Assembly: GCA_903970165.1 (NCBI GenBank)
Contig: CAJCHZ010000019.1
Location: 1 to 64,000 of the forward strand
Source: Betaproteobacteria bacterium
GTDB lineage: Bacteria > Acidobacteriota > Terriglobia > Acidiferrales > UBA7541
DNA: 64,000 nucleotides
Reading direction: 5' to 3'
Of this stretch, positions 1-8,178 are shown one piece after another; the first letter of the stretch is position 1, and every line of letters begins with the position of its first letter. The notes below the pieces were generated by a model. That model worked only from the letters and a program-made list of their open reading frames with translations. It was not told where the DNA came from and searched no databases. Made by a program: the position numbers and the translations under genes.

Positions 1-236
1 ATCCGGGGTAGCGGAGTGGAACTGCTGTTCCTCCAGTTCTCAGCACGCTCTTTAGCGACGGAACTGCGCCCGAACTCCGCCAGTGTCAGACTACGGTCAC
101 AGGTCCGTCACGCCAATCTTCCAGCGCGCGAGCCGGTAACCAAATTAACTCGCAGCAGCAGAATCACTTAGATCAACGATTTCCCGATCCCACGAATCCC
201 TTGCGCAGTGGCCCGCCGTTTGCTCCATCCATAGGC
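1..236. other. Left-edge noncoding stretch
   Basis: No convincing gene is visible in the first 236 bases. The stretch is presumably the upstream region of the oxidoreductase that follows, or the tail of something cut by the window edge. I see no strong promoter hexamers or tRNA-like structure. Confidence 0.4.
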
Positions 237-1673
237 ATGGCAAATCAGGGTCGCGCTTTGGAAGTCTACGATTTGGTTATCCTCGGCGGGGGTACCGGAT
301 CGACAATTGCCGCATGGACGTTCGCCGGCCAGGGCCAGCGCGTGGCCGTGGTCGAGCGGAAGTATATTGGCGGGTCGTGTCCTAACATTGCGTGCTTGCC
401 CAGCAAAAATATCATTCACAGCGCGAAGGTAGCGTCGTACTTCCGCAGAAGCGAAGAGTTTGGCATCGCGAAAAGAGATTTCACGGTGGACATGGAAGGA
501 GTACGCACCCGCAAACGCAATATGGTTAGGGCCTTAAACGAGGCGTATCTCGATAACTATGAAAAAACGGGAGCGGAACTGATACTCGGTTCTGGACGAT
601 TCATCAGCCCCAAAACCCTGGAGGTTACGTTTGCTGACGGAAGAAATCGGCGCCTTCGCGGGAAGAATGTGATTGTCGGTACTGGCACGCATGCTGCATT
701 GGGAGCGATTCCCGGGCTCGCCGAGGCTCAACCGCTCACACACATCGAGGCACTTGAGCTCGATAAAACCCCAGGACGTGTAATCGTGATCAGCGGTGGC
801 TATATCGGATTGGAATTTTCACAAGCACTGCGCAGGTTGGGAAGCAAAGTGACGATCGTCGCGCGCGATGGACGCTTACTGCCGGGAGAAGACGAAGATA
901 TATCGGAAGCTCTGCGCGACTTATTCCTCGACGAGGGCGTCGACCTGGTAATGAACGCCGAAGTGAAACGGATCTCAGGAAAGTCGGGTGACTCCGTCCG
1001 AGTCCTCCTGGAGAAAAATGGGGGACCTAAAACGCTGGAGGGGACTCATCTGCTTGCTGCCATGGGACGCGTCCCGAACACCGATGGGATCGGGTTGGAG
1101 CTGGCGAGCGTTGAGGTCACCGGAAGTGGATACATAAAAGTGAATGAACGCCTTCAGACGACCGCACCCGGTGTGTGGGCCATTGGCGAGGTAGCCGGGA
1201 GCCCGCAATTTACTCACGTGAGTATCGACGATTTCCGCATCGTGCACGCCAACCTTACCGGGGGCTCGCGAGTGACAACGGGCCGCCAGGTTCCGTTCTG
1301 TCTTTTCACAGACCCGGAATTCGCGCGTGTAGGTCTAAGTGAGAACGAGGCCACGGCGAGAGGCATTGCTTATCGCTTGTTCAAGACTCCAATGGAAGCC
1401 AACCTCCGCGCACGCACACTAACCGAAACTCGTGGTTTTCTCAAAGCCCTGGTGGAAGCCGGCACCGACCGGATCCTGGGCTTCACGGCGTTTGGCGTGG
1501 GAGGCGGAGAGATCATGACTTCCGTGCAGATTGCAATGAACGCGGGGCTGCCGTATACCGCGCTGCGTGATGCAATCCTGACCCATCCAACCTTGGTTGA
1601 GGGGCTTATCCCATTGTTTTCAGCCGTGCCATCGGCGCACGCCGCTGCTGGGGTCGCAAAGGCCTCGGCGTAA
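237..1673 (+). CDS. FAD-dependent pyridine nucleotide-disulfide oxidoreductase (mercuric reductase / lipoamide dehydrogenase-like)
   Basis: A class I flavoprotein disulfide reductase of about 478 residues. The N-terminal dinucleotide fold shows LVILGGGTGS. The redox-active pair lies in GGSCPNIACLPSK, with the CxxxxC spacing of the family. A second NAD(P)H-binding fold shows VIVISGGYIGLEF. The FAD motif VWAIGEVAGSPQFTH is present, and the C-terminal HPTLVEG carries the His-Glu pair of the active site. All catalytic elements are therefore present and the enzyme is probably functional. The exact substrate (dihydrolipoamide, Hg2+ or another disulfide) cannot be decided: there are no merR, merT or E2 genes nearby, and no C-terminal vicinal cysteines typical of MerA are visible. 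I chose ATG 237; an in-frame TTG at 201 is the alternative, and neither has a clear ribosome-binding site. It is separated from the EPS locus by over 300 bases and is probably a separate unit. Confidence 0.85.
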   Translation: MANQGRALEVYDLVILGGGTGSTIAAWTFAGQGQRVAVVERKYIGGSCPNIACLPSKNIIHSAKVASYFRRSEEFGIAKRDFTVDMEGVRTRKRNMVRALNEAYLDNYEKTGAELILGSGRFISPKTLEVTFADGRNRRLRGKNVIVGTGTHAALGAIPGLAEAQPLTHIEALELDKTPGRVIVISGGYIGLEFSQALRRLGSKVTIVARDGRLLPGEDEDISEALRDLFLDEGVDLVMNAEVKRISGKSGDSVRVLLEKNGGPKTLEGTHLLAAMGRVPNTDGIGLELASVEVTGSGYIKVNERLQTTAPGVWAIGEVAGSPQFTHVSIDDFRIVHANLTGGSRVTTGRQVPFCLFTDPEFARVGLSENEATARGIAYRLFKTPMEANLRARTLTETRGFLKALVEAGTDRILGFTAFGVGGGEIMTSVQIAMNAGLPYTALRDAILTHPTLVEGLIPLFSAVPSAHAAAGVAKASA

Positions 1674-1877
1674 GTACGCGTTAGTTATTTTGAAAGATTT
1701 AAAACGAGTTCCAGTACTTCCTGAATCGCGCCACATGCTGGCAGACACCCACCTGTCTTCGAGGAAAGCTCTTTAGATTCAATGGCTAAAGGGCTTCCAA
1801 ATCATAGCCGGTGTGATGAGAAAGACCATTAAAAGGTAACATTCGAAATAGCGATTTTGGAAATGTAAAAAAAGCGT

Positions 1878-1909
1878 TTGACAGCAAGAGCCGAAGCGAC
1901 GAGTATAAG
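1878..1909 (+). promoter_or_regulatory. Candidate promoter of the EPS operon
   Basis: TTGACA at 1878-1883 and TATAAG at 1904-1909 lie in the 320-base gap before the first NusG-like gene. The 20-base spacer is longer than the usual 16-18, so this is only a candidate. The rest of the gap (1674-1991) is AT-richer than its flanks and holds no gene I can support. Confidence 0.3.
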
Positions 1910-1980
1910 CAAGCCGAAATACTAACGTGGCCCCCGTCACTCCCCGCGGTTCCAGGGTCGCTCTACCGTTCTAAGAGGTA

Positions 1981-2000
1981 ATGGCGAAGCCTTGTCCGTG
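1981..2000 (+). promoter_or_regulatory. Conserved pre-start block, copy 1
   Basis: The block ATGGCGAAGCCTTGTCC stands directly before a GTG start codon (1998). The same block, with four transitions, stands directly before the ATG of the second NusG-like gene at 4921. Similarity stops at the start codon on one side and at the ATGG on the other. It may be a translation-initiation or antitermination (ops-like) element. Read from its own ATG it would encode MAKPCP, out of frame with the regulator. Confidence 0.45.
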
Positions 2001-2639
2001 CACTCAACTTTATCAGAGACTCCAACCAATACGCCAAGCGAACTTGGCTCGCAGCGGTGGTTTGCCGCTCACACTCGCTCCTGCCAGGAAAAACGCGTGG
2101 CACAACATCTTTCCGCGCGGGACATAGAGTTCTTTCTGCCCGTTTTTCGCAAAGTGGAGCGCTGGAAGAACGGTTTACGTGTGCCCATCGAAAGGCCGCT
2201 GTTCCCGGGCTATGTCTTTGTGAAGGTACAGCGCAACGAAAGAGTGCGAGTGCTCGAATTGCCTGGTGTGCATTCTATTGTCGGGGCAGGCCGTGAACCA
2301 ACCGCGCTGCCAAGCCAGGAAATTGAAGCTTTGCGCCGGGGAATCCATTCACTCAATGTGGAGCCGCACGCATATCTGAGTGTCGGGGACAGAGCCAAGA
2401 TTCAGAATGGCCCGCTGCAAGGAATGACGGGAATCGTTGTTCGCAAACAAAACGGTTCCCGGCTTGTGCTCAGCCTGGAGCTGATCATGAGAAGTGTGTC
2501 CGTTGAAGTGAATCAAATCGATTTGGAGCCGGTAGCGCCTTCGTCCAATGGTTTGCTTTCCGGGGTAGATGCAACTCAGGGAGGGCCACTGGAAATTCCC
2601 CCAAGCCTCTCCGAAAATTGTTCATGCGAGCCGTTTTGA
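1998..2639 (+). CDS. NusG-like transcription antitermination factor (RfaH/UpxY type), copy 1
   Basis: A specialised NusG paralogue of about 213 residues. The N-terminal NGN domain is recognisable from QRWFAAHTRSCQEKRVAQHL and from RPLFPGYVFVKV. A KOW-type C-terminal domain follows, with YLSVGDRAKIQNGPLQGMTG. Proteins of this family travel with RNA polymerase and suppress premature termination in long polysaccharide operons (RfaH in enterobacteria, UpxY in Bacteroides). Its place as first gene of a 17 kb EPS locus fits that role. I chose GTG 1998 because it aligns with the ATG of the second paralogue at the end of a shared upstream block; TTG 1992 is the alternative. The tail of about 35 residues after the KOW domain is low complexity. 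A second paralogue lies 2.3 kb downstream. Confidence 0.85.
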   Translation: MHSTLSETPTNTPSELGSQRWFAAHTRSCQEKRVAQHLSARDIEFFLPVFRKVERWKNGLRVPIERPLFPGYVFVKVQRNERVRVLELPGVHSIVGAGREPTALPSQEIEALRRGIHSLNVEPHAYLSVGDRAKIQNGPLQGMTGIVVRKQNGSRLVLSLELIMRSVSVEVNQIDLEPVAPSSNGLLSGVDATQGGPLEIPPSLSENCSCEPF

Positions 2640-2670
2640 TGCCCGGGATATTCAAAGTCGGTAAGATGCG

Positions 2671-4062
2671 ATGATCTTGAGTTTCTATAATTTAAGAGAG
2701 CAGCCCTTCGGAGTGACGCCGGATCCGCGGTATTTGTACCTCAGTCCAACTCACCGCGAAGCGCTGGCTTCTGTGCGCTATGGGTTCAACGCGGACCGGG
2801 GATTCACGGCTCTCATTGCGAAACCGGGAATGGGCAAGACGACGTTGTTGTTTGATTTTCTTGGGGGCTTGCAAAGCCATGCGAAGACAGTGTTCCTGTT
2901 TCAATGGCAGTCCTCCCCCCAGGAACTGCTGCGCAATCTGCTGTTTGATCTGGGGATCGAAGATGACGGCAGCGACATGGTGCGCATGCATCGAACGCTC
3001 AACGAATTGCTTCTGAAGGAACATAAAGAGGGAAGGCGTTTGGTGGTTGTAGTGGACGAAGCGCAGAACCTGGACGACTCGGTTTTAGAGATGCTCCGGA
3101 TGCTTTCTAATTTCGAAACGAGCCGGGAAAAACTGATGCACCTGATTCTTGCCGGACAGCCGCAATTGGCTGACAAGCTCGCGAGCCCGAGGCTGACGCA
3201 GCTGCGGCAACGAATTTCGATCTTTGCACGGTTGAAACCCTTGAATCCGGCAGAGATCAAACTCTACATCGATCACAGGCTGAGTGTGGCGGGCTACGAC
3301 CTATCGATGCCGCTCTTTACGGAACGAGCTCAAGCGCTTATTGCAAACGAGACAGCTGGAATTCCGCGGCAGATAAATAATGTGTGTTTCAATGCACTTT
3401 CGCTGGGATGTGCGAACAAACAGAGGACCATCGATGCGGACGTGATCCACGAAGTGCTGGATGACTTGGATTTGGGCCCTGTGTGTTCCGAAGGCGCAAT
3501 GCCGAGCAGGTTGCCGGAGCCTAAGGTTGCAGCAACTAAACTTCTGGCGCCGACACTTCCGGCAGCTGCGCGTGCGATTCGTTCGAGGGTGCCTGTAGAT
3601 CTCTTAAAATGGTCGCTGTGGGCCGCGGTGGCCGTGACCCTGTTGGCGCTGATAACTTGGCCTTTGGCTAGAAAGAATCCGCAAGTGGCAGGCGCTAGCG
3701 CCGTAGTTTCACAACCGCACAATACGGAAACAGCCCCTTCATCGGAGTTCACGCCCACAAAAAGCGAGACAGGCCAGGGAGCTTCCCCGGATGCGGCTAC
3801 CACGCCCCCGATGCCGGAATACAGGATTATTCGCTCGGTTCCCGGGGATACACTCTATGAAATCTGTCTGAAGGAATTTGGTAAGTATGACGCAGGGATT
3901 CTGGCAAAAATGCGTGAAGAGAATCCTTGGTTGACGAATCCTGCTCAAATTCCGTCCGGGAAGGAAATTCGGATTCCAAGCCAGGAAAGCATTACACAAG
4001 CAATCCACGGGAGCGACGATCGAGTTCGTGACGCATATGATGTGGAATCGGAGAAACCATGA
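2671..4062 (+). CDS. ExeA/GspA-like AAA ATPase with membrane anchor and LysM-like tail (EPS-associated)
   Basis: A 463-residue protein. Residues 1-270 form an ExeA-type AAA ATPase: Walker A KPGMGKTT at about 51-58, Walker B VVVVDEAQ at about 125-132, and an arginine-rich sensor region near RLTQLRQRI. A single membrane segment follows at about 312-333. After a Thr/Pro/Ser-rich linker, residues 386-438 resemble a LysM-like module (VPGDTLYEICLKEFG ending NPAQIPSGKEIRIPS). The ATPase side should be cytoplasmic and the LysM-like end periplasmic, where it could touch peptidoglycan. Homologues occur in EPS loci of XrtA-type bacteria, but no exosortase is seen here. The start is ATG 2671. The stop overlaps the next start by ATGA, so the two are translationally coupled. 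The role is probably energising or positioning the export complex, an inference from context. Confidence 0.82.
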   Translation: MILSFYNLREQPFGVTPDPRYLYLSPTHREALASVRYGFNADRGFTALIAKPGMGKTTLLFDFLGGLQSHAKTVFLFQWQSSPQELLRNLLFDLGIEDDGSDMVRMHRTLNELLLKEHKEGRRLVVVVDEAQNLDDSVLEMLRMLSNFETSREKLMHLILAGQPQLADKLASPRLTQLRQRISIFARLKPLNPAEIKLYIDHRLSVAGYDLSMPLFTERAQALIANETAGIPRQINNVCFNALSLGCANKQRTIDADVIHEVLDDLDLGPVCSEGAMPSRLPEPKVAATKLLAPTLPAAARAIRSRVPVDLLKWSLWAAVAVTLLALITWPLARKNPQVAGASAVVSQPHNTETAPSSEFTPTKSETGQGASPDAATTPPMPEYRIIRSVPGDTLYEICLKEFGKYDAGILAKMREENPWLTNPAQIPSGKEIRIPSQESITQAIHGSDDRVRDAYDVESEKP

Positions 4063-4835
4063 GCAAGAACTTTGAGCTATTGCAACAGGCAGGGATAAAT
4101 CTCGATACACCCCCTGTTGTACCGCCGAGGGTTGACTTTCCGCCGTCGGACGCCAAGACGAAGAATGGAAATGGCAACGGTAACGGAGTTCCTGTCCATT
4201 CGAACGACGAGGCCGCTCAAGAAGAGACATTCAAGCTAGTGCAGAACATTTTTCTATTAAGGGGGGACGCATCTCCTCGCATTGTGGTTTTCGCGGGGAT
4301 TGATTCCGGAAACGGATGCAGCGCCATTTGTGCACAGGCTGCAAGCATGCTGGCGAAACAGAAGCTGGGAACCGTGTGCCTGGTTGATGCCAACTTAAGA
4401 ACCCCATCCCTGCCTGAGTACTTTGGTGTCAGCAACCATTTCGGTCTCACCGACTCCTTGTCCAAGCCTGGTGCTATTAGGGAGTTCACGAAAGTAATTG
4501 GTCCCGAGAATTTATCTCTGCTTTCGTGCGGAGGACTGGCGACCGAATCGCTGCGTCTCTTGAATGCAGAGGCAATGAAGACGAGGATCGCAGAACTGCG
4601 AAAAGACTTTGACTATGTGCTCGTCGATGCCCCGCCTTTGAACACGTACGCTGATGGCGTCACGATAGCGCGGCTGGCGGATGGGATCGTCCTCGTTTTG
4701 GAAGCCAATGCCACGCGACGTGAAGCGGCCAGCAAGGTGACGGAGAATTTACGCGCGGCGCAGGTAAAGATTTTGGGTGCCGTGCTTAACAAGCGCACGT
4801 ATCCAATTCCAGAATCTCTGTATCACCGGCTATAG
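4059..4835 (+). CDS. CpsD/BY-kinase-like P-loop protein with altered Walker A
   Basis: A 258-residue protein of the CpsD/CapB/ParA-like fold. Walker A' VCLVDANLRTPS (about 107-118) and Walker B DYVLVDAPP (about 185-193) are typical of bacterial tyrosine autokinases. The Walker A loop, however, reads DSGNGCSA (82-89): the invariant lysine is replaced by Cys87. The C-terminus also lacks a tyrosine cluster, with only Tyr248 and Tyr255 near the end. Family members normally pair with a Wzz-type activator and control chain length by cycling phosphorylation; the Wzz-like partner is encoded at 6405. With this P-loop the protein may bind nucleotide weakly or act as a non-kinase regulator. The first 60 residues are a low-complexity linker rich in Asn and Gly. 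Its start overlaps the ATPase gene by ATGA. Confidence 0.82.
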   Translation: MSKNFELLQQAGINLDTPPVVPPRVDFPPSDAKTKNGNGNGNGVPVHSNDEAAQEETFKLVQNIFLLRGDASPRIVVFAGIDSGNGCSAICAQAASMLAKQKLGTVCLVDANLRTPSLPEYFGVSNHFGLTDSLSKPGAIREFTKVIGPENLSLLSCGGLATESLRLLNAEAMKTRIAELRKDFDYVLVDAPPLNTYADGVTIARLADGIVLVLEANATRREAASKVTENLRAAQVKILGAVLNKRTYPIPESLYHRL

Positions 4836-4903
4836 AGGTAGGGGATAGCAGTCCCGCCTCAGAAGCGGGTTTCCCCAGTACTTTACACCTGTTGTGACTC
4901 AGT

Positions 4904-4923
4904 ATGGCGGAGCCCTGCCCATG
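4904..4923 (+). promoter_or_regulatory. Conserved pre-start block, copy 2
   Basis: ATGGCGGAGCCCTGCCC immediately precedes ATG 4921. It matches the block at 1981-1997 at 13 of 17 positions in ungapped alignment, and all differences are transitions. Here it includes GGAG eight bases before the start, a plausible ribosome-binding site. Confidence 0.45.
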
Positions 4924-5490
4924 GGTAGTCTTCAGAGAATTACAAGCGGATTGCTGCCAGCCCATCCGGAAGTCTCGCTGGACGCGTTGTCGTGGTTCGC
5001 GGTCCGGACACGGCCACGGTTTGAAATGAGGATTAGTATCCAGCTTCAGGAGAAGGGCATCAAGACGTTTTTGCCGCTGCACTCCGCCACGCATCGGTGG
5101 AGCGACCGGCAGCGAATCGTTGAGTTGCCACTCTTTCCAGGCTATGTGTTTGTACAAACCCGCTCCAGTGTGAACTCCCGGATACCGGTGCTAAGGACAA
5201 ATGGAGTGCTCCACTTTGTTGGAGACCGAGGAATCGGTACGCCAATTCCAGATAGCGAGATAGAAGTCTTGCAAGCGGTGCTTGATCTTAAGGTCCCGTT
5301 CGAACCTCATCCCTATCTTGAGATTGGCCAGCGGGTTCGAATTTGCGGTGGGTGCCTCGAAGGCGTCACAGGTACTCTCGCAGCCGTCAACGGAAATCAT
5401 AGCGTCGTCGTTTCCGTGAATCTGATTCAAAGATCTATCGCGATGCGAATCGAGGGATACCAGGTTGAGGCGATAGGAGTAACTGCTTGA
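4921..5490 (+). CDS. NusG-like transcription antitermination factor, copy 2
   Basis: A second NGN-KOW protein, about 189 residues from ATG 4921 (GTG 4894 is an in-frame alternative). The NGN domain is recognised from LSWFAVRTRPRFEMRISIQL and LPLFPGYVFVQTRS. The KOW region shows YLEIGQRVRICGGCLEGVTGTL. It is clearly a paralogue of the protein at 1998, but diverged, with no long nucleotide identity apart from the block before the start codon. It sits between the CpsD-like gene and the Wza/Wzz-like genes, so it may act on the second half of the locus or compete with the first copy. In Bacteroides, multiple UpxY proteins act on their own operons; whether that logic applies here is inference. A strong ribosome-binding site of the next gene follows 10 bases after its stop. 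Confidence 0.83.
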   Translation: MGSLQRITSGLLPAHPEVSLDALSWFAVRTRPRFEMRISIQLQEKGIKTFLPLHSATHRWSDRQRIVELPLFPGYVFVQTRSSVNSRIPVLRTNGVLHFVGDRGIGTPIPDSEIEVLQAVLDLKVPFEPHPYLEIGQRVRICGGCLEGVTGTLAAVNGNHSVVVSVNLIQRSIAMRIEGYQVEAIGVTA

Positions 5491-5512
5491 GGAATACAAA
5501 GGAGGTTGGAAG

Positions 5513-6283
5513 ATGAAGGGATTTGGAGCATTTTCGATACGACTGATGTTTCTCGCACTGAGCATGACGGCTACCGTCATTGGGCAGACGAACCCATCAG
5601 GGTCAAGCCTTGCACCGGAAGCGATACATGTCGCGCAGCAAAGCGATAACGCACCGGCAGACTCAGACCGGCCTAAGCCCCAACAACGGAATCCGCGCTA
5701 TAAGCTTCAGCCAGATGACGGGTTAGTGATCTCATTTCCTTTGTCTCCCGAATTCGACCAACCGTCTCACTGCGTGCAAACGACGAACTGCTCAGTTCAA
5801 GTGCAGCCGGACGGATACATCGACGTGGAAGGGGCGGGGAGCGTATACGTTCAGGGATTGACTGTGCCGGAGGTTGTTGAAGCTCTGAAGAAGGCCTATG
5901 CGGGCGTACTTCATGACCCAATTATCCACGTCGATTTGGTCGAGTTTCAGCGGCCATTCTTCCTCGTCTCTGGCCAGGTTGGTAAGCCCGGGCAGTACGA
6001 CTTGCGCCATGACACCACGGTCTCGGAAGCAATTGCGATTGCAGGCGGATTCGCGCCTACGGCGAAAACGCAAGTTTTTCTCTATCGCCGTGTTTCCGAC
6101 AGTACGGCAGAGGTCAAGGAACTAAAGCTCAAAGATATTCTGCACGGCAAGAATGTCAATGAGGATGTCCACTTGCGGCCCGGCGACATGATTTTTGTCC
6201 CCGAGAAGGCGATAACCAAATTCCGGAAGTATGTTCCGTATAGTGTAGGATTCGGTGCTTACCCGTCGATACCTACTTTGTGA
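5513..6283 (+). CDS. Polysaccharide export protein (Wza-like, Poly_export + SLBB)
   Basis: A 256-residue secreted protein, preceded by AAAGGAGG at good spacing. The signal peptide covers about 1-24 (hydrophobic core LMFLALSMTATVIG, ending at GQ). There is no lipobox, so it is not an obvious lipoprotein like E. coli Wza. The Poly_export domain starts with YKLQPDDGLVISF (about 62-75), contains VQPDGYIDVEGAG, and continues to DPIIHVDLVE. One SLBB domain follows (FLVSGQVGKPGQYDLR, SEAIAIAGGF), ending with HLRPGDMIFVPEK. The protein should form or contribute to the outer-membrane exit channel for the polymer and contact the Wzz-like protein encoded next. It is shorter than E. coli Wza (about 380 residues) and has one clear SLBB domain rather than two. 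Confidence 0.88.
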   Translation: MKGFGAFSIRLMFLALSMTATVIGQTNPSGSSLAPEAIHVAQQSDNAPADSDRPKPQQRNPRYKLQPDDGLVISFPLSPEFDQPSHCVQTTNCSVQVQPDGYIDVEGAGSVYVQGLTVPEVVEALKKAYAGVLHDPIIHVDLVEFQRPFFLVSGQVGKPGQYDLRHDTTVSEAIAIAGGFAPTAKTQVFLYRRVSDSTAEVKELKLKDILHGKNVNEDVHLRPGDMIFVPEKAITKFRKYVPYSVGFGAYPSIPTL

Positions 6284-6404
6284 CTCGAGATCTAGCCAAC
6301 TGGAGTCGCATAAGTCCGATGGCTACACATCAGAGTCGGTGACCAGTTTGAGGAAGATGGATTGAGTTCTCGCAAGGAAAGATAAAACTTTAGAAGGATT
6401 GAAT

Positions 6405-7913
6405 ATGGATTATTCGAAGAAGAAAGCGTCTTTGGAAGATACATTCCCGCAGTTCACTCTTCGGGACATCCTTATGCCGCTGTTCCGTCACCGGCGGCTC
6501 GTGCTGGTTACTTTTTGCGCTGTATTTGTCTGCGCTAGCCTTGTCGCGTGGATATGGGCCGCACAATACTACGTGGCCAAGATGCAGATCGTCGTCGAAC
6601 AAGATCGGTCCGACCCCGCCATTACGACAGCCCAGAGTGCCGCAATGACAAACACGAAATTGCTAACGACCGATCAGATTAGTTCAGAGGTAGCGCTTCT
6701 CCAGGGGCAAGACATGTTTCTCTCCGTGGCCGCAAAGTGCGGTTTGGTGAGCGATGACTGGTCTCCTCTGGACGTTTTCCTGCCATCCGATCCTGCTCGG
6801 CGAAAGGCCGCAAAGCTGGAACTCGCGGCTATTCATTTTGGGAAGAAGTTGAAGGTCGAGGTCAACAAGGATTCAGACGTCATTGATGTCAAGTATGGAA
6901 GGATGGGCGAACCGGAGACGCCGGCCTGCGCTCTTCAAACATTAAGTAAGCTTTATTTGGAAAAGCATCTCCAATTGCGCCGCCCACCCGGTTCAACCGA
7001 TTTTTTCGAACAAGAGACGCAGAAGTATAAAGAAGCACTTGCATCTGCAGAGATGCGTTTGACGGACTTTAGCCGTCAAGCTGGGCTTGCTGCGCCTGAT
7101 GAACTGAGGACAGATCTGTCCCATCAAATAGCCGAGTCCGAGGGTACTGCCCTTCAAGCGAAGGCCGCGATAGTTGCTGATAAGGAACGGATCGTAAACG
7201 TCGAAAAACAATTGCAGCAGACACCCACGAGATCGCTCACCCAGCAATCCTCTCTTTCAGCGAATCTGTTATTGGAACAGCTGGGAAGTGCCCTTCTCGC
7301 CGCCGAGAACAAGCGGACTCAATTGCTGCTGAAATACGAACCAAGCTATCCCCTGGTCCGGGAGATTGACGAGGAAATTGCCCAAACAAAACACGATATC
7401 GCGGAGGCCGAGCAAGCGAAGTATGTCAACGACACGACCGATCGTGATCCCGCTTATGAATTGCTGAGGGAGGATCTTCTTCGAACGCGGGCTGATCTGG
7501 CTACTCAGCAGGCCACAGCCGCTGCTCTCGACAAGGGTATCCGCGACTTGAAAATGCAGATGGTGAGTTTAGATTCGAACGCGGTGGAGCAAGGGGCTCT
7601 ACTTCGCGAAGCAAAAGCAGATGAAGCAAACTATTTACTGTATCTGGGTAAACGCGAGCAACAACGGGCTTCTGACGCCCTGGACCAAAAGAGAATTGCG
7701 GATGTAGCTGTTGCCGTTCCAGCTGCAATTCCGGCGGTCCCCGCACACAGCCCGCTCTTGATTATGTTCCTCGGATTTATTTGCGCAATTTTTATGGCAA
7801 TTGCAGCTGGATTTACTGCAGAGCATCTCGACCCTTCTTTCCGGACGCCAGAGGAAGTCGTAGGAACTCTGCATATTCCTGTGCTTGCCGCGGTATCGAG
7901 GCGCGCCGCCTGA
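6405..7913 (+). CDS. Wzz/PCP-type polysaccharide co-polymerase (chain-length determinant)
   Basis: About 502 residues from ATG 6405, which has AGAAGGA six bases upstream; TTG 6399 is unlikely. The protein has the PCP layout: a cytoplasmic N-terminus, a first membrane segment at about 30-52 (HRRLVLVTFCAVFVCASLVAWIW), a long periplasmic part rich in coiled coil (about 190-420), and a second membrane segment near the C-terminus (LLIMFLGFICAIFMAIAAGF). The short cytoplasmic tail ends TPEEVVGTLHIPVLAAVSRR. No kinase domain is fused, so the CpsD-like protein at 4059 is the likely partner. PCP proteins set polymer length by interacting with Wzy and the Wza channel, both encoded in this locus. A 265-base gap follows, so a new transcription unit may begin at the glycosyltransferase genes. 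Confidence 0.88.
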   Translation: MDYSKKKASLEDTFPQFTLRDILMPLFRHRRLVLVTFCAVFVCASLVAWIWAAQYYVAKMQIVVEQDRSDPAITTAQSAAMTNTKLLTTDQISSEVALLQGQDMFLSVAAKCGLVSDDWSPLDVFLPSDPARRKAAKLELAAIHFGKKLKVEVNKDSDVIDVKYGRMGEPETPACALQTLSKLYLEKHLQLRRPPGSTDFFEQETQKYKEALASAEMRLTDFSRQAGLAAPDELRTDLSHQIAESEGTALQAKAAIVADKERIVNVEKQLQQTPTRSLTQQSSLSANLLLEQLGSALLAAENKRTQLLLKYEPSYPLVREIDEEIAQTKHDIAEAEQAKYVNDTTDRDPAYELLREDLLRTRADLATQQATAAALDKGIRDLKMQMVSLDSNAVEQGALLREAKADEANYLLYLGKREQQRASDALDQKRIADVAVAVPAAIPAVPAHSPLLIMFLGFICAIFMAIAAGFTAEHLDPSFRTPEEVVGTLHIPVLAAVSRRAA

Positions 7914-7979
7914 GCCTATGTTTTTGATGCCGCGAAATGTTCCGTCAAAACCGTAACAAGAAGCGCGGCCTCTACGATG

Positions 7980-8009
7980 AGTGATTGGAGCAGGAGTGAT
8001 TAGAGCAGG
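7980..8009 (+). repeat. 15-bp tandem duplication
   Basis: AGTGATTGGAGCAGG is followed directly by AGTGATTAGAGCAGG (14 of 15 identical) in the 265-base gap between the Wzz-like gene and the sugar-phosphate transferase gene. The rest of that gap shows no clear promoter or terminator. Confidence 0.7.
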
Positions 8010-8178
8010 AATCCGCAACCTCTATCTATTCTGATATCCATTCTGAAAGACTCGGTCCCGGCGATTCGTCTAGCCTTCTCAGTAAGAAACGTAATCAGGA
8101 TCGGCGGATCAATTTGCTCCAACCTTTGCGGTTTGCCGGTCGCTCCATTCAATTACCTGCAGCTTTAGATAAACTCCG

